Shown one piece after another: positions 8,309 through 16,609 of a DNA stretch of 64,000 bases. This DNA comes from Allokutzneria sp. A3M-2-11 16 (GTDB taxonomy: Bacteria > Actinomycetota > Actinomycetes > Mycobacteriales > Pseudonocardiaceae). Made by a program: the position numbers and the translations under genes. Position 1 is the stretch's first letter. Each line of letters starts with the position of its first letter. Where the stretch lies: positions 3,162,001 through 3,226,000 of the forward strand of contig NZ_JANAVO010000001.1 in NCBI RefSeq assembly GCF_024213555.1, written 5' to 3'. Under the pieces are notes generated by a model. It was not told the DNA's origin. It was given only the letters and a program-made list of their open reading frames with translations, and did not search any database.

Positions 8309-8319
8309 GCTACGGGGGC
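8245..8319 (-). tRNA. tRNA-Arg (anticodon CCG), element attachment locus
   Basis: The minus strand folds as a complete class I tRNA: acceptor stem GCCCCCG/CGGGGGC, D arm GCTC/GAGC, anticodon arm CCGCC-CTCCGGA-GGCGG with CCG in the loop, T arm CAGGT-TCGAATC-CTGCC (one imperfect pair), discriminator A and an encoded CCA. It reads the CGG codon. The mobile element abuts the 3' end, the classical side for integration at tRNA genes, so the att core should be within the 3' half (about 8245-8290) with a second copy at the left end of the element outside the window. Confidence 0.95.
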
Positions 8320-8404
8320 CCATCGCGTTAGCGACTGCTGAAGCTTAGCGCATGCGTCGACCGGGTTCGCGCGGGCACCCTCGGTGTGGCCCAGGGCACG
8401 ATTG

Positions 8405-8430
8405 CTCATATGCGCATCTCGCTATATGTT
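8405..8430 (+). promoter_or_regulatory. Candidate metal-regulator operator upstream of CDF gene
   Basis: The A/T-rich segment CATATGCGCATCTCGCTATATG has CATAT/ATATG ends in inverted orientation, resembling operators of ArsR/SmtB-type metal sensors. It sits 20 to 45 bases before the start of the metal exporter. The assignment rests on pattern and position only; no ArsR gene is adjacent. Confidence 0.35.
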
Positions 8431-8449
8431 CGAGGTGAGAGGAGGTCCC

Positions 8450-9373
8450 ATGGGACACGGACATGGGCACGGCATCGCGGCGAACAACCCTGAGAGCGCG
8501 TCGGCCAAACACCTCAACCGGCTCTACGCGGCGGTGGCTCTTGGAGCGTTCACGCTGGTCATGCAGGTTGTGGTGGGGCTGAGCACGTCATCGCTCGCCC
8601 TGTTGTCGGACTCCGCGCACGTGTTCACCGACGTCCTGGGGATCAGCCTCGCCGTGGTCGCGATCCTGGTGGCCCGCAAGGCGCGCAGCAACAAAGGGCG
8701 GACGTTCGGCATGTACCGCGCGGAGGTCCTGGCCGCGCTGGCGAACACCCTGCTGCTCTTCGGCGTGGCGATCGGGGTGCTGGTCGAAGCGGTCGACCGC
8801 CTGGGCGCGCCGCCGGAGGTGCCGGGGCTGCCGGTCACGATCGTCGCGCTGATCGGCCTGGCCGCGAACGTGATCGCGTTCTTCCTGCTCCGGTCCGGGG
8901 CGAAGGAGAGCATCAACGTCCGCGGCGCCTACCTCGAAGTGCTGGCCGACATGATCGGCTCGGTCGGGGTGCTGATCAGCGGCCTGGTCACGATGTTCTT
9001 CGGCTGGCGCTACGCGGACCCGCTGATCGGTGTCGCGATCGGCCTGTTCGTCCTGCCGAGGGCGTACGTGCTCGGCCGCAACGCGTTGCGCATCCTGTTC
9101 CAGCACGCGCCGGAGCGGGTGGACGTGGCCTCGGTGCAGGCGGACCTGCTCACCCTCACCGGTGTGGTCGAGGTGCACGACCTGCACGTGTGGACGCTGA
9201 CCTCCGGGATGGAGGTCGCGTCGGCACACCTGATCACCGAGCCCGGACGGGAGCACACCGAGGTTCTCCTTGCCGCACAACGGTTGCTGACCGAGAACTA
9301 CCACATCGAGCACGCCACGTTGCAGGTCGAGCCGGTCGACTGCGCCACCCCGTGCCGCGAACTAGCCTGGTGA
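8450..9373 (+). CDS. Cation diffusion facilitator (CDF) metal exporter
   Basis: 307 residues starting at ATG 8450 behind GAGAGGAGG. The N-terminus MGHGHGHG is a histidine metal-binding tail. About six membrane helices follow; helix II carries ALLSDSAHVFTDVLG and helix V has LEVLADMIGSVGVL, each with the His/Asp pair (HxxxD, DxxxD) that forms the transport site in CzcD/ZitB-type proteins. The cytoplasmic C-terminal domain (VVEVHDLHVWTLTSGMEVASAHL) is the ferredoxin-like CDF regulatory domain. It exports Zn2+ or a similar divalent ion in exchange for protons. It is the first chromosomal gene after the tRNA and overlaps the convergent gene by 12 bases. Confidence 0.93.
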   Translation: MGHGHGHGIAANNPESASAKHLNRLYAAVALGAFTLVMQVVVGLSTSSLALLSDSAHVFTDVLGISLAVVAILVARKARSNKGRTFGMYRAEVLAALANTLLLFGVAIGVLVEAVDRLGAPPEVPGLPVTIVALIGLAANVIAFFLLRSGAKESINVRGAYLEVLADMIGSVGVLISGLVTMFFGWRYADPLIGVAIGLFVLPRAYVLGRNALRILFQHAPERVDVASVQADLLTLTGVVEVHDLHVWTLTSGMEVASAHLITEPGREHTEVLLAAQRLLTENYHIEHATLQVEPVDCATPCRELAW

Positions 9374-9718
9374 GCTGACCGCGATCACGAAGGCGGCCCG
9401 CGCGGGCATGCCGAGCGCGCTCCACAGCTGACCGCCTCCCGGATCTGCAAGGCGCACAAGCGGTTCCTTCAGCGATTTCAGCACGTGCAGCGACCGGTCG
9501 AGCAACTCGTGCTCCCGCTCGATGTCCTCAGACCGCGCGGTCACCAGGTACCTGAGCTCGGCGTCGGCGCGGATCTCGAACAGGAACAGGTGCACGGTCG
9601 GTCTCGGGCGGGGTTCGGCCAGCCAGCTCGGGGTCGGCGGGTCGAAACGCACGAGAGTCCCGCGCGGCAGCTTTTCCCGCAGTGCCGCGCGGAGCGCCTC
9701 GTCCACTTCCACGATCAC
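9362..9718 (-). CDS. Pvc16/DUF4255-like protein (orphan contractile-injection-system cap family)
   Basis: 118 residues. MIVEVDEALRAALREKLPRG, a FDPPTPSWLAEP segment, PTVHLFLFEIRADAELR and LVTARSEDIEREHELL follow the order and spacing of the Pvc16 N-terminal domain found in tail-terminator/cap proteins of phage-like contractile injection systems. It is shorter than many members, and no sheath, tube or baseplate gene lies in the window. The neighbouring LuxR-type regulator is on the same strand 31 bases upstream, so the two may form a small operon. It could be a remnant or a regulator-linked orphan. Confidence 0.6.
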   Translation of the reverse strand: MIVEVDEALRAALREKLPRGTLVRFDPPTPSWLAEPRPRPTVHLFLFEIRADAELRYLVTARSEDIEREHELLDRSLHVLKSLKEPLVRLADPGGGQLWSALGMPARAAFVIAVSSPG

Positions 9719-9749
9719 CCGGGGACTCCGACCCCGGGCCGGCCGGTGA

Positions 9750-10388
9750 TCAAATCAGTCCCTCCCGCAAGGCGAACGCCACCGCGTGCGGGCGGTTGCG
9801 CAACTGAAAACGGCTGATGATGTCGTGCAGGATGCTCTTCACCGTCCGCTGCGAGTAGTTCAGCCGCTCGGAGATCTCCCGGGTGTCCAGCCCGTCGGCC
9901 ACCATCCGAAGGACCTCGGTCTCCCTCGGCGTCATCCCCGTGATCGCCCCGCCCCGCCGGGACCCCGGCCGGTGCAGCCGGGACACGCGTTGGATCAGCC
10001 TGCCGAGCAGCTCCGGCGGGAGGTTGCTCTCCCCGCTCGCCGCCGCCGTCACCAGGCGCAGCAGCGCCTCCGGTGTCGCCTCCGCCCGTCGGAGTACCCC
10101 GCAAACCCCGATCTCGATGGCGGTCAGCAACTCGGCGTCGTCGAACTCCGAGGCCACCAGCACCAGCTTGGTGAACCCCCGGTACCTCAGTTCCCGCAGC
10201 ACCTGCGAGCTGCGGGCGTCAGTGCGGTCGGTGACGACCATGGCCACCGCGTCCGGTCGCGCCTCGTCGACGCTGACGAACCGGACTTCCTGTCGTGGAC
10301 CCAGCGCGGCGGCCACACCCGCGCGGGAGATGCCGTCCGTCGCGTGCAGCAGCAGCGAGAGCCGTTCGGTCATCATCAAGGTGCTCAC
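9750..10388 (-). CDS. LuxR/NarL-type regulator with non-canonical receiver domain
   Basis: 212 residues from GTG 10388, chosen because AGGGGG precedes it by seven bases. The N-terminal ~125 residues have the length and helix/strand rhythm of a receiver (LVLVASEFDDAELLTAIEIG; GVCGVLRRAE), but the phosphoacceptor region reads AVAMVVTDRTD and the N-terminal acidic pair is absent (LLLHATDG), so phosphorylation by a kinase is unlikely. The C-terminal HTH (GMTPRETEVLRMVADGLDTR, then SQRTVKSILHDIISRFQLRN) is a normal GerE/LuxR DNA-binding domain. It probably controls the adjacent Pvc16-like gene or an injection-system locus elsewhere; that is inference. Confidence 0.8.
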   Translation of the reverse strand: MSTLMMTERLSLLLHATDGISRAGVAAALGPRQEVRFVSVDEARPDAVAMVVTDRTDARSSQVLRELRYRGFTKLVLVASEFDDAELLTAIEIGVCGVLRRAEATPEALLRLVTAAASGESNLPPELLGRLIQRVSRLHRPGSRRGGAITGMTPRETEVLRMVADGLDTREISERLNYSQRTVKSILHDIISRFQLRNRPHAVAFALREGLI

Positions 10389-10492
10389 TTCGATCCCCCT
10401 AGATCGACCCTGCCTTGGTTCGCAGCGCCTACATTGGCCGGGGGGATGTCCCGGGCGCATGGGACCGGGAGTCCCGTTTTTGCCTGAACGGG

Positions 10493-11131
10493 CTACAACC
10501 CGGCTTCCCGAGCGCGCATGATCGCCTGGGCCCGGTCGGCCACGTGCAGCTTGCTGAAGATGTTGGAGACGTGGTTGCGGACCGTCTTCGGGCTGAGCAC
10601 CAGCTGCCGGGCGATCGCCGGGTTGCTCTCGCCCTGCGCGATCAGCGACAGCACCTCCCGCTCCCGCGAGGTCAGCTCCGGGAACGCCTCGACCGGCTGG
10701 GCCGGTGTGCTGCCGAAGAACCCGAGCAGCCGAGCGGCCACCACCGGGCCGAAGATCGCCTCGCCCTGGCCGACCGCGCGGATCGCCCGGACGATCTCGT
10801 CCTCGCCCGCGCCTTTGAGCAGGTAGCCGCGGGCGCCGGAGCGCATCGCCGCGAACACCGACTGGTCGTCGTCGAACATGGTCAGCACCAGCACGCCGAT
10901 GTGCGGGCTGGTGTGGGTGATCCGCCTGGTCGCCTCGACCCCGTTGAAGTCGGGCATGTTCAGGTCCATCACCACCACGTCCGGTTGCAGCGACGCGGCC
11001 AGCGACACCGCGGCCGTGCCCGTCGCGGCCTCGCCGACCACCTCGATCTCCGGAACGGTCGACAGCATCGCGCACAACCCGTACCGGAACAGTGGATGGT
11101 CATCGACAACCAGGACGCGCATCTGCTCCAT
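10493..11131 (-). CDS. NarL/LuxR-family response regulator
   Basis: 212 residues (start ATG 11131; a second ATG at 11122 with GGAG three bases upstream is equally possible). The receiver has the acidic pocket VVDDHP, phosphoacceptor Asp in VVVMDLNMP, Thr in VLVLTMFDDD and Lys in YLLKGAG. The C-terminal HTH is LTSREREVLSLIAQGESN then SPKTVRNHVSNIFSKLHV. It starts two bases after the stop of the PDZ/GAF histidine kinase, so the two form a two-component system. Target genes are unknown. Confidence 0.93.
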   Translation of the reverse strand: MEQMRVLVVDDHPLFRYGLCAMLSTVPEIEVVGEAATGTAAVSLAASLQPDVVVMDLNMPDFNGVEATRRITHTSPHIGVLVLTMFDDDQSVFAAMRSGARGYLLKGAGEDEIVRAIRAVGQGEAIFGPVVAARLLGFFGSTPAQPVEAFPELTSREREVLSLIAQGESNPAIARQLVLSPKTVRNHVSNIFSKLHVADRAQAIMRAREAGL

Positions 11132-11133
11132 CC

Positions 11134-13422
11134 TCAGGCTCCCCCTTCTGGCAACGGCAGGCGGGCCAGCACGCGGGTGCCACGGCCGGCCTCGGACTCC
11201 ACGGTGCAACTTCCCCCGAGCTCCACGGCGCGCTCCCGCATCGAGTGCAGTCCCACGCCGTCGCGGTACCGGGCGGGCAGCCCCACCCCGTCGTCGGAGA
11301 TCTCCAGGCTGAGCCCGTCGTCCAGCCCGAGCCGGACCGCGCAGCGCTGCGCCTTCGAGTGCCGCGCGACGTTGGTCAGCGCCTCGCACACGATGCGGTA
11401 GGCCGCGACCTCCACGGCGGCGGGCAGCGCGGGCAGCTCGTCGGGCAGGTCCATCTCCACGCTCAACGGCCCGAGCCGCCCGGCCAGGGTGTTCGCGTGC
11501 TCCCGCACTGCGGTCACCAGGCCCAACTGGTCGAGCACCGGCGGGCGCAGCTCGTTGGCGACGCGGCGGATCTCGCCGATGGCGTTCTGCAGGTCGTCTT
11601 CGAGCCGGTGCAGCATGTCCTTGGCTGCGGGCGGGTTCGTCGTCAGCAGGCGCCGCGACGCCTGGAGCCCCAGCGTCGCCGCGGCGAGCGTGGGGCCGAC
11701 GCCGTCGTGCAGGTCGTGCAGCAACCGTCGTCGTTCCTCCTCGCGCGCCTGCACGATCTCCGCACGGCTGCGCGCGAGGTCGGTGGTCAGCCGCGCGGTG
11801 TGCACGATCGCTCCGGCATGTCGCGCGATGTCGGTCAGCACAGCCCGGTCCTTGCGGTTGAACCGCTCGCGCGGGCCTCGCGCCACCACCAGGTCACCGA
11901 GCACTTCTCCTTGGTAGCTCAAGGGAAGACGGGTCAACAGGCCCGCCGGTGTACCAAAGACCGCGACTTGCTCAGAACCTTCTCCGCGTCGTAGTTCGAT
12001 TGCTGCGTATGGAAGACGCAGCGCTTGCCCAACGGTTTCCACTACGGCTTGTACGGTCTCTTGTGGCGTCTTGGTGCTTTGAAGACGGTCAGAGAGCACG
12101 GAGACGACGCGGTACGGGTCCTGTCGCGCTCCGAAAAGCCGCTGGTTGATCATGGCGTGCACGCGGTCGCGCAGGGGCAGAGTTAGCGCGGCTGCCACAC
12201 CTGCGGCGATTGCCTGATTCCACAAGCCGTTCAGCCTCGGCAGCGTCGTGGACAGCATGCTGACGATTGCCGCGTAACCGACGGCTACGCACGCGGACAA
12301 GAAGGCATAGGCCAGCGAGCGGCTGACGACGACCTCGATGTTCAACGCGTGGTAGCGCAGCACCGCCGCGGCGAGCGCCAACGGAGCGGGCATGAAGACG
12401 ACGGGATACAGCTCGCGCGGCAGCGGCAGCGTGCCCCACACCATTTCCGGCGCTATCCAGAACAGCACGTAGAGCAGCGAAGCTCCGCCCAGCGTCGCCG
12501 CGAGCCAGCGCAACCGTTGCTTCGCGAGCGAGTCCTCGCAGGTCTGGTACCGGTAGACCAGCATCACGAAAACCAGCGCCGGGTAGACGAAGACCATCAG
12601 GCGCACCGGTGCACCGACAAGCCCCCAGCGCGCGAGCGCGGACGTGGCCCACGGCAGCCGTAGCGCGACATCGCCCAGGTAGAGCAGCAGCGGGCCGAGG
12701 TAGGCCAGCGCCACCCAGAGCTTGCGCCGCCGCGAAGCCAGCGCGGTCGGGAAGGACAGCGCGAAGTACAGGATCGAGCTCCAGAGCAGCGCGAACCCGA
12801 TCTGCGCGAGATACCAGCGCCAGAACTGCACGCCGGAGACCAGGTCCAGCGCCTCCAGCTTGAAGTAGCCGCTGCCCGAGGTGCAGAACAGGGAGGTCAT
12901 CGCGATCATCAGCGACGCGCGGGCCGCCGGGTCCCTCGGCCGGTTGGCGTAGATGAACAGCGCGACGCTGACGATGATCGAGATGAGCAGCACCATCGGC
13001 CACTGGCCGGCGAGCGCGGACACCACCGGGTAAGGCTCCAGCGTGACCAGGACCTCTGTCTCCACGCCGCCGCGCAGCACGACGTAGGTCAGCTGCTCAC
13101 CCACCTCGGCGTCGAGCGCGCCGGGCCGGACCTGATCGGCGAGCACCCGCCCGCCGATCCTGAGGATCTCGTCGCCCTGGTGCAGCCGCGCGCCGGGGCG
13201 GGTCTGCTGGACCACGACCTTGCCGTCAGCGAAGGCCAGGTCGCCGACGTTGATGACGGTGCCGTCCGACGGCGCGACGGCACGGGAGGAGAAGCAGAGC
13301 ACGCTGAGCACGAGCAGGACCAGGGAAGCCGCAACGAGCGGCACGGTCCTGTGCGGGAATTTCGACCAGAACGTGCTGTGCTGGGGTTTCTCCTGGTCCA
13401 CCCGAGCGTCTTGGTCGACCAC
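11134..13422 (-). CDS. Membrane sensor histidine kinase with PDZ-like and GAF domains
   Basis: 762 residues from GTG 13422 (GAGCGG upstream). One N-terminal membrane segment (~25-45) is followed by an extracytoplasmic PDZ-like domain (~55-120; PGARLHQGDEILRIGGRVL), then about eight membrane helices (~130-390), a GAF-like domain (~415-540) and a HisKA_3 dimerisation domain with the phosphorylated His in RRRLLHDLHDGVGP (about residue 568). The ATPase has CEALTNVARHSKA (N box) and ISDDGVGLP (G1). This layout belongs to the NarX/LiaS-like kinases of actinobacteria. It is immediately upstream of its NarL-type regulator. The PDZ domain hints that it senses a peptide or envelope protein end. A much longer minus-strand frame reading through neighbouring genes is not real. 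Confidence 0.9.
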   Translation of the reverse strand: MVDQDARVDQEKPQHSTFWSKFPHRTVPLVAASLVLLVLSVLCFSSRAVAPSDGTVINVGDLAFADGKVVVQQTRPGARLHQGDEILRIGGRVLADQVRPGALDAEVGEQLTYVVLRGGVETEVLVTLEPYPVVSALAGQWPMVLLISIIVSVALFIYANRPRDPAARASLMIAMTSLFCTSGSGYFKLEALDLVSGVQFWRWYLAQIGFALLWSSILYFALSFPTALASRRRKLWVALAYLGPLLLYLGDVALRLPWATSALARWGLVGAPVRLMVFVYPALVFVMLVYRYQTCEDSLAKQRLRWLAATLGGASLLYVLFWIAPEMVWGTLPLPRELYPVVFMPAPLALAAAVLRYHALNIEVVVSRSLAYAFLSACVAVGYAAIVSMLSTTLPRLNGLWNQAIAAGVAAALTLPLRDRVHAMINQRLFGARQDPYRVVSVLSDRLQSTKTPQETVQAVVETVGQALRLPYAAIELRRGEGSEQVAVFGTPAGLLTRLPLSYQGEVLGDLVVARGPRERFNRKDRAVLTDIARHAGAIVHTARLTTDLARSRAEIVQAREEERRRLLHDLHDGVGPTLAAATLGLQASRRLLTTNPPAAKDMLHRLEDDLQNAIGEIRRVANELRPPVLDQLGLVTAVREHANTLAGRLGPLSVEMDLPDELPALPAAVEVAAYRIVCEALTNVARHSKAQRCAVRLGLDDGLSLEISDDGVGLPARYRDGVGLHSMRERAVELGGSCTVESEAGRGTRVLARLPLPEGGA

Positions 13423-13490
13423 CCGCTCAGTGTGCCGGTGATGCCCCGCCCGGTCACGGGAGCAGGTGTCCCGATCGGGGCGGGACAAAG

Positions 13491-14933
13491 TCACGGCCTG
13501 CCCAGGAACTCCTCGCGGATCTCCTTGGGGCCGAACGGCCACGAGCCCTCGCGCCGGGCCCAGACCAGGAACGCGAGCACGCCGAGACCCACCCAACCGA
13601 GGGACAACATGAACTGGTTGATCCCGGTGCCGGGGATCTCCTGCTGCCCGGAGTGGAAGTAGACGAAGCCCCAGCCGAGCAGCGCGACGACGCACGGGAC
13701 CGGGTAGAGCCACTGGCGGTACGGCCGCGCCAGGTCCGGCTGCCGCCTGCGGAGCACGATCAGCGCGGCGATCTGGGCGATGGACTGCACGAGCACGAAC
13801 ACCGCGGTCAGCATGGCGATCACGGTGGCCAGGTCCAGCAGCGAGCCGACCGCGGTCACCACGCCCATCGCCAGCAGGCCGACGTGCGGGAAGTGCAGGC
13901 GCGGGTGCAGCTTGCCGAACCACGGCAGGAAGACCCCGTCCTTGGCCGCGTTGTACGGCACCCGGGAACCGCCGAGCAGACCGGCGAAGACCGACGCGAA
14001 CGCGGTGACCACCACGAGCGCGGTGAGGATCTGCGCGGCCGTCACACCCCAGTTGTGCTCGACGATGGTGGAGGCGATCGGGCCGGGCTTGGCGGCCTCC
14101 TCCCACGGCAGCACGCCGAGGATGCCGACCTGGAGCACGAAGTACAGCGACATCATCCCGACGATCGACAGCACGATGGAGCGCGGGATCGTCCGGCCCG
14201 GATCGCGGATCTCCGCGCCGAGGTAGGCACTGGTGTTGTAGCCGAGGTAGTCGTAGATGGCGATCATCAGGCCCGCTCCCAGGCCGAGCCAGAACGGCCC
14301 GCCGTCCAGGGAGAACGCGCCCGGGGTGAAGGCGAAGGCCAGCTCCGGGTGCCAGTTCGAGTAGGCCGAGACGATCACCGCGACCACCGACACCAGCATC
14401 ACGCCGAACAGCACCGTGGTCAGCCGGGTGATCTCGCCGATCCTGCGGTAGAGCAGCAGCACGACCAGGGCCACCACCCCGATGCCGACCGCGTGCCCGG
14501 CGAACGTGGTCACCCCGTCGGCGTCCACCAGGCCCGGGACCAGGTAGCCCAAATACGTGACGAGGCCGATCACGCCGGTGGACATGATCAACGGGATGAA
14601 CAGCATCGCGGTCCAGGTGAACAGGAACGGCATCAGCCGCCCGGTCCGGTACTGGAACGCCTCGCGCAGGTAGAGGTAGGTGCCCCCGGCGCCGGGCATG
14701 GCCGCGCCGAGCTCCGCCCAGACCAGGCCGTCGGCCAGCACGATGATCGCGCCGATCAGCCAGCCGAACATGGCCTGCGGCCCGTGCATCGCCGCGATCA
14801 TGCCGGGGATCGTGATGAACGGGCCGATCCCGCACATCTGGGTCATGTTGATCCCGGTGGCCTGGAGGAGGCCGATCCTGCGCTCGAACCCGGCTTCCGG
14901 AGATCCGGACGACGGTGGGGAGACACCTGCCAC
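13491..14933 (-). CDS. APC-family amino acid permease
   Basis: 480 residues from GTG 14933, which follows a perfect AGGAGG by six bases. The N-terminus ERRIGLLQATGINMTQMCGIG has the conserved G-x-G of APC helix I, and about 12 hydrophobic helices follow (for example LIGAIIVLADGLVWAELGAA, the helix II consensus). YNTSAYLGAEIRDPGRTIPR is the conserved loop of amino acid/polyamine antiporters. It imports an amino acid or amine, substrate unknown. It is divergent from the ROK regulator with ~90 bases between, containing the A/T-rich CTTCTTAACATATG stretch that may hold the shared promoter and operator. Confidence 0.9.
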   Translation of the reverse strand: MAGVSPPSSGSPEAGFERRIGLLQATGINMTQMCGIGPFITIPGMIAAMHGPQAMFGWLIGAIIVLADGLVWAELGAAMPGAGGTYLYLREAFQYRTGRLMPFLFTWTAMLFIPLIMSTGVIGLVTYLGYLVPGLVDADGVTTFAGHAVGIGVVALVVLLLYRRIGEITRLTTVLFGVMLVSVVAVIVSAYSNWHPELAFAFTPGAFSLDGGPFWLGLGAGLMIAIYDYLGYNTSAYLGAEIRDPGRTIPRSIVLSIVGMMSLYFVLQVGILGVLPWEEAAKPGPIASTIVEHNWGVTAAQILTALVVVTAFASVFAGLLGGSRVPYNAAKDGVFLPWFGKLHPRLHFPHVGLLAMGVVTAVGSLLDLATVIAMLTAVFVLVQSIAQIAALIVLRRRQPDLARPYRQWLYPVPCVVALLGWGFVYFHSGQQEIPGTGINQFMLSLGWVGLGVLAFLVWARREGSWPFGPKEIREEFLGRP

Positions 14934-15024
14934 GACGAACCTCCTGGGCCGATTTGGAAGACTTCTTAACATATGCTGGGAGGGAAGGGAATCCTCCGCT
15001 CGTGCAGCGCGCTGAATAGACTTT
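14934..15024. promoter_or_regulatory. Divergent promoter region between permease and ROK regulator
   Basis: Contains the permease ribosome site (AGGAGG complement, 14940-14945) and the only A/T-rich stretch nearby (14953-14975, with TTGGAAGACTTCTTAACATATG). The GAAGACTTC part is a short palindrome. It is a plausible ROK operator, on position only. Confidence 0.35.
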
Positions 15025-16248
15025 GTGGTTCTCGGACGAAGGCAGGTCGCCTTGACCCCACCCCTCGGCACCCCGTCGAGCATGCGCACGCTCAACCAGC
15101 GCGCCGTGCTGGAGCGGCTGCGGCACACCGGACCGGCAACCCGGCCCCGGATCGCTAAGGACACCGGGCTGTCCAAGCCCACCGTCGGCCAGGCCCTGCT
15201 CGGGCTCGAAGAGGCGGGACTGGTCCGCGCCGCCGGGCGGACCTCGGCGGGACCTGGCCGCTCCGCCGTGGTCTACGAAGCCGATCCCACCGCCGGTCAC
15301 GTGCTCGCGGTCGACATCGGCCGGGAACGGATCCGGTTGAGCGTGGTGGACCTCAGCGGGGCGCTGATCGCCCACCGGGACGAACGCAACCGCTGCCGCT
15401 CCGCCAGTTCCCTGGTGCGCACCGTGCGCAAGCTCGCGGAAGAGCTGCTGGAGAGCGCGGGTCGCACGCTGGACGACGTGGTCGCCAAGGTCGTCGGCAG
15501 CCCGGGGGTGGCCGACCGCGGCAACCGGGCCCTCCAGCACGCGCCGAACCTGCCGGGCTGGGGCCGCAGGGGACTGCTCGACGAGCTGGAGGCGGAGCTC
15601 GGCGCGGGCCTGATGGTGGAGAACGACGCCAACCTCGCGGCGCTGGGCGAACGGGAACAGGGCGCGGCGCGCGGCGCGAACTCCTTCGTGCTGATCACCG
15701 TCGGCACCGGTCTCGGCATGGGCATCGTGGTGGACGGCAAGCTCTTCCGCGGCGCGCACGGTGCGGCCGGGGAGATCGGCTACCTCCCGTACGGGCGCTT
15801 CGACGAGGCGATGCTGCTCTCCGGCGAGCTTTCCCCACCGCCGGGCGGAATGCTCGAACGCGTCTCCGCCGCGCGCTCGGTCGTCGAACTCGCCGCGGCC
15901 TTCGGCGTCGAGGAACCCGACAGCGCCCGCGAGGTCTTCGACGCGGCCCGCGCTGGCGATGGTCAGGCCCTGCGCGCGGTGGAACTGATCGCCGTGCGGC
16001 TGGCCTACGGCGTTGCGTCGGTGGCCGCGGTGATCGACCCGGAGCTGGTGGTGCTCGGCGGCGGGATTGGCCGCAACGGCGATCTGCTGCTCGAACCGCT
16101 CAACCGCGCGCTGCGCGGGTTCACCCCGCTCGCGCCGCGCATCGTCGAGGGGGAGCTGGGCGAGGACGCGGTGCTCTCCGGGGCCATCGCGGTCGGGCTG
16201 GCGGAAGCGCAGCGGTTGGTGTTCGACCGCCACCTCGGCGGGAGCTGA
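15025..16248 (+). CDS. ROK-family transcriptional regulator
   Basis: Up to 407 residues from GTG 15025; a TTG at 15052 preceded by AAGGCAGG is an equally good start. An N-terminal winged helix (RAVLERLRHTGPATRPRIAK, then SKPTVGQALLGLEEAGLV) is followed by the ROK domain: an ATP-binding start (LAVDIGRERIRLSVVDLSG), GSPGVAD, VENDANLAALGE, TVGTGLGMGIVVDGKL and GAAGEIGYLP. The zinc-binding CxCGxxGC segment that follows in sugar kinases is absent, as in several regulators. It is divergent from the APC permease and likely controls it in response to a small ligand. Its stop abuts the convergent MazG-like gene with no spacing. Confidence 0.88.
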   Translation: MVLGRRQVALTPPLGTPSSMRTLNQRAVLERLRHTGPATRPRIAKDTGLSKPTVGQALLGLEEAGLVRAAGRTSAGPGRSAVVYEADPTAGHVLAVDIGRERIRLSVVDLSGALIAHRDERNRCRSASSLVRTVRKLAEELLESAGRTLDDVVAKVVGSPGVADRGNRALQHAPNLPGWGRRGLLDELEAELGAGLMVENDANLAALGEREQGAARGANSFVLITVGTGLGMGIVVDGKLFRGAHGAAGEIGYLPYGRFDEAMLLSGELSPPPGGMLERVSAARSVVELAAAFGVEEPDSAREVFDAARAGDGQALRAVELIAVRLAYGVASVAAVIDPELVVLGGGIGRNGDLLLEPLNRALRGFTPLAPRIVEGELGEDAVLSGAIAVGLAEAQRLVFDRHLGGS

Positions 16249-16563
16249 TCAGGCGGGGAAGCGCAGCTCGTTGCGGTCCATCTTGGCGTGCGCCGCGGCG
16301 AGCAGGTCGATCCCGCTCGCGTCCGCCAGTTGCATCAGGTAGAGGAAGACGTCGGCGGCCTCGTCGGCCAGCCGCCGCTTCAGCTCGCCGTCCGCGAGAC
16401 CTTCGCTGATCTCGGCGTCGCTGAGCCACTGGAGTTCGGCGAGGACCTCGCCCGCCTCACCGGCCAGCGCCATCGCGAGGTTCTTCGGCGTGTGGAACGG
16501 CTCCCACTTCCTGGCGGCGGCGAAGGCGCGCAGGCGCGCGGAAAGGGCGGCGAGCTCGGACAT
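16249..16563 (-). CDS. MazG-like nucleotide pyrophosphohydrolase
   Basis: 104 residues from ATG 16563. PFHTPKNLAMALAGEAGEVL, then LQWLS and LADEAADVFLYLMQLAD give the paired ExxE and ExxD helices that bind Mg2+ in the MazG/dUTPase-like all-alpha pyrophosphatases (RS21-C6/dCTPase branch). It should hydrolyse non-canonical or surplus dNTPs to monophosphates in the cytoplasm. It is the expected length for single-domain members. It is convergent with the ROK regulator and upstream of nothing on its strand. Confidence 0.88.
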   Translation of the reverse strand: MSELAALSARLRAFAAARKWEPFHTPKNLAMALAGEAGEVLAELQWLSDAEISEGLADGELKRRLADEAADVFLYLMQLADASGIDLLAAAHAKMDRNELRFPA

Positions 16564-16609
16564 GGCAGTCACGGTAGACAGCCGCCGAACCCGCCGCCCC
16601 GCCCGGTTC

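Noticed and set aside
13653-14969. Plus-strand frame rich in Asp, His, Arg and Gly opposite the APC permease
   Set aside because: The opposite strand has an intact transporter with good codon bias; the repetitive composition is the usual shadow of membrane-protein codons.
11134-16233. A very long minus-strand open frame (about 1700 codons) across the kinase, permease and ROK genes
   Set aside because: Only the part from 13422 downward has kinase motifs; the rest reads as low-complexity Arg/Ala/Gly/Pro and is antisense or out of frame to well-supported genes. It reflects the lack of stops in high G+C DNA.
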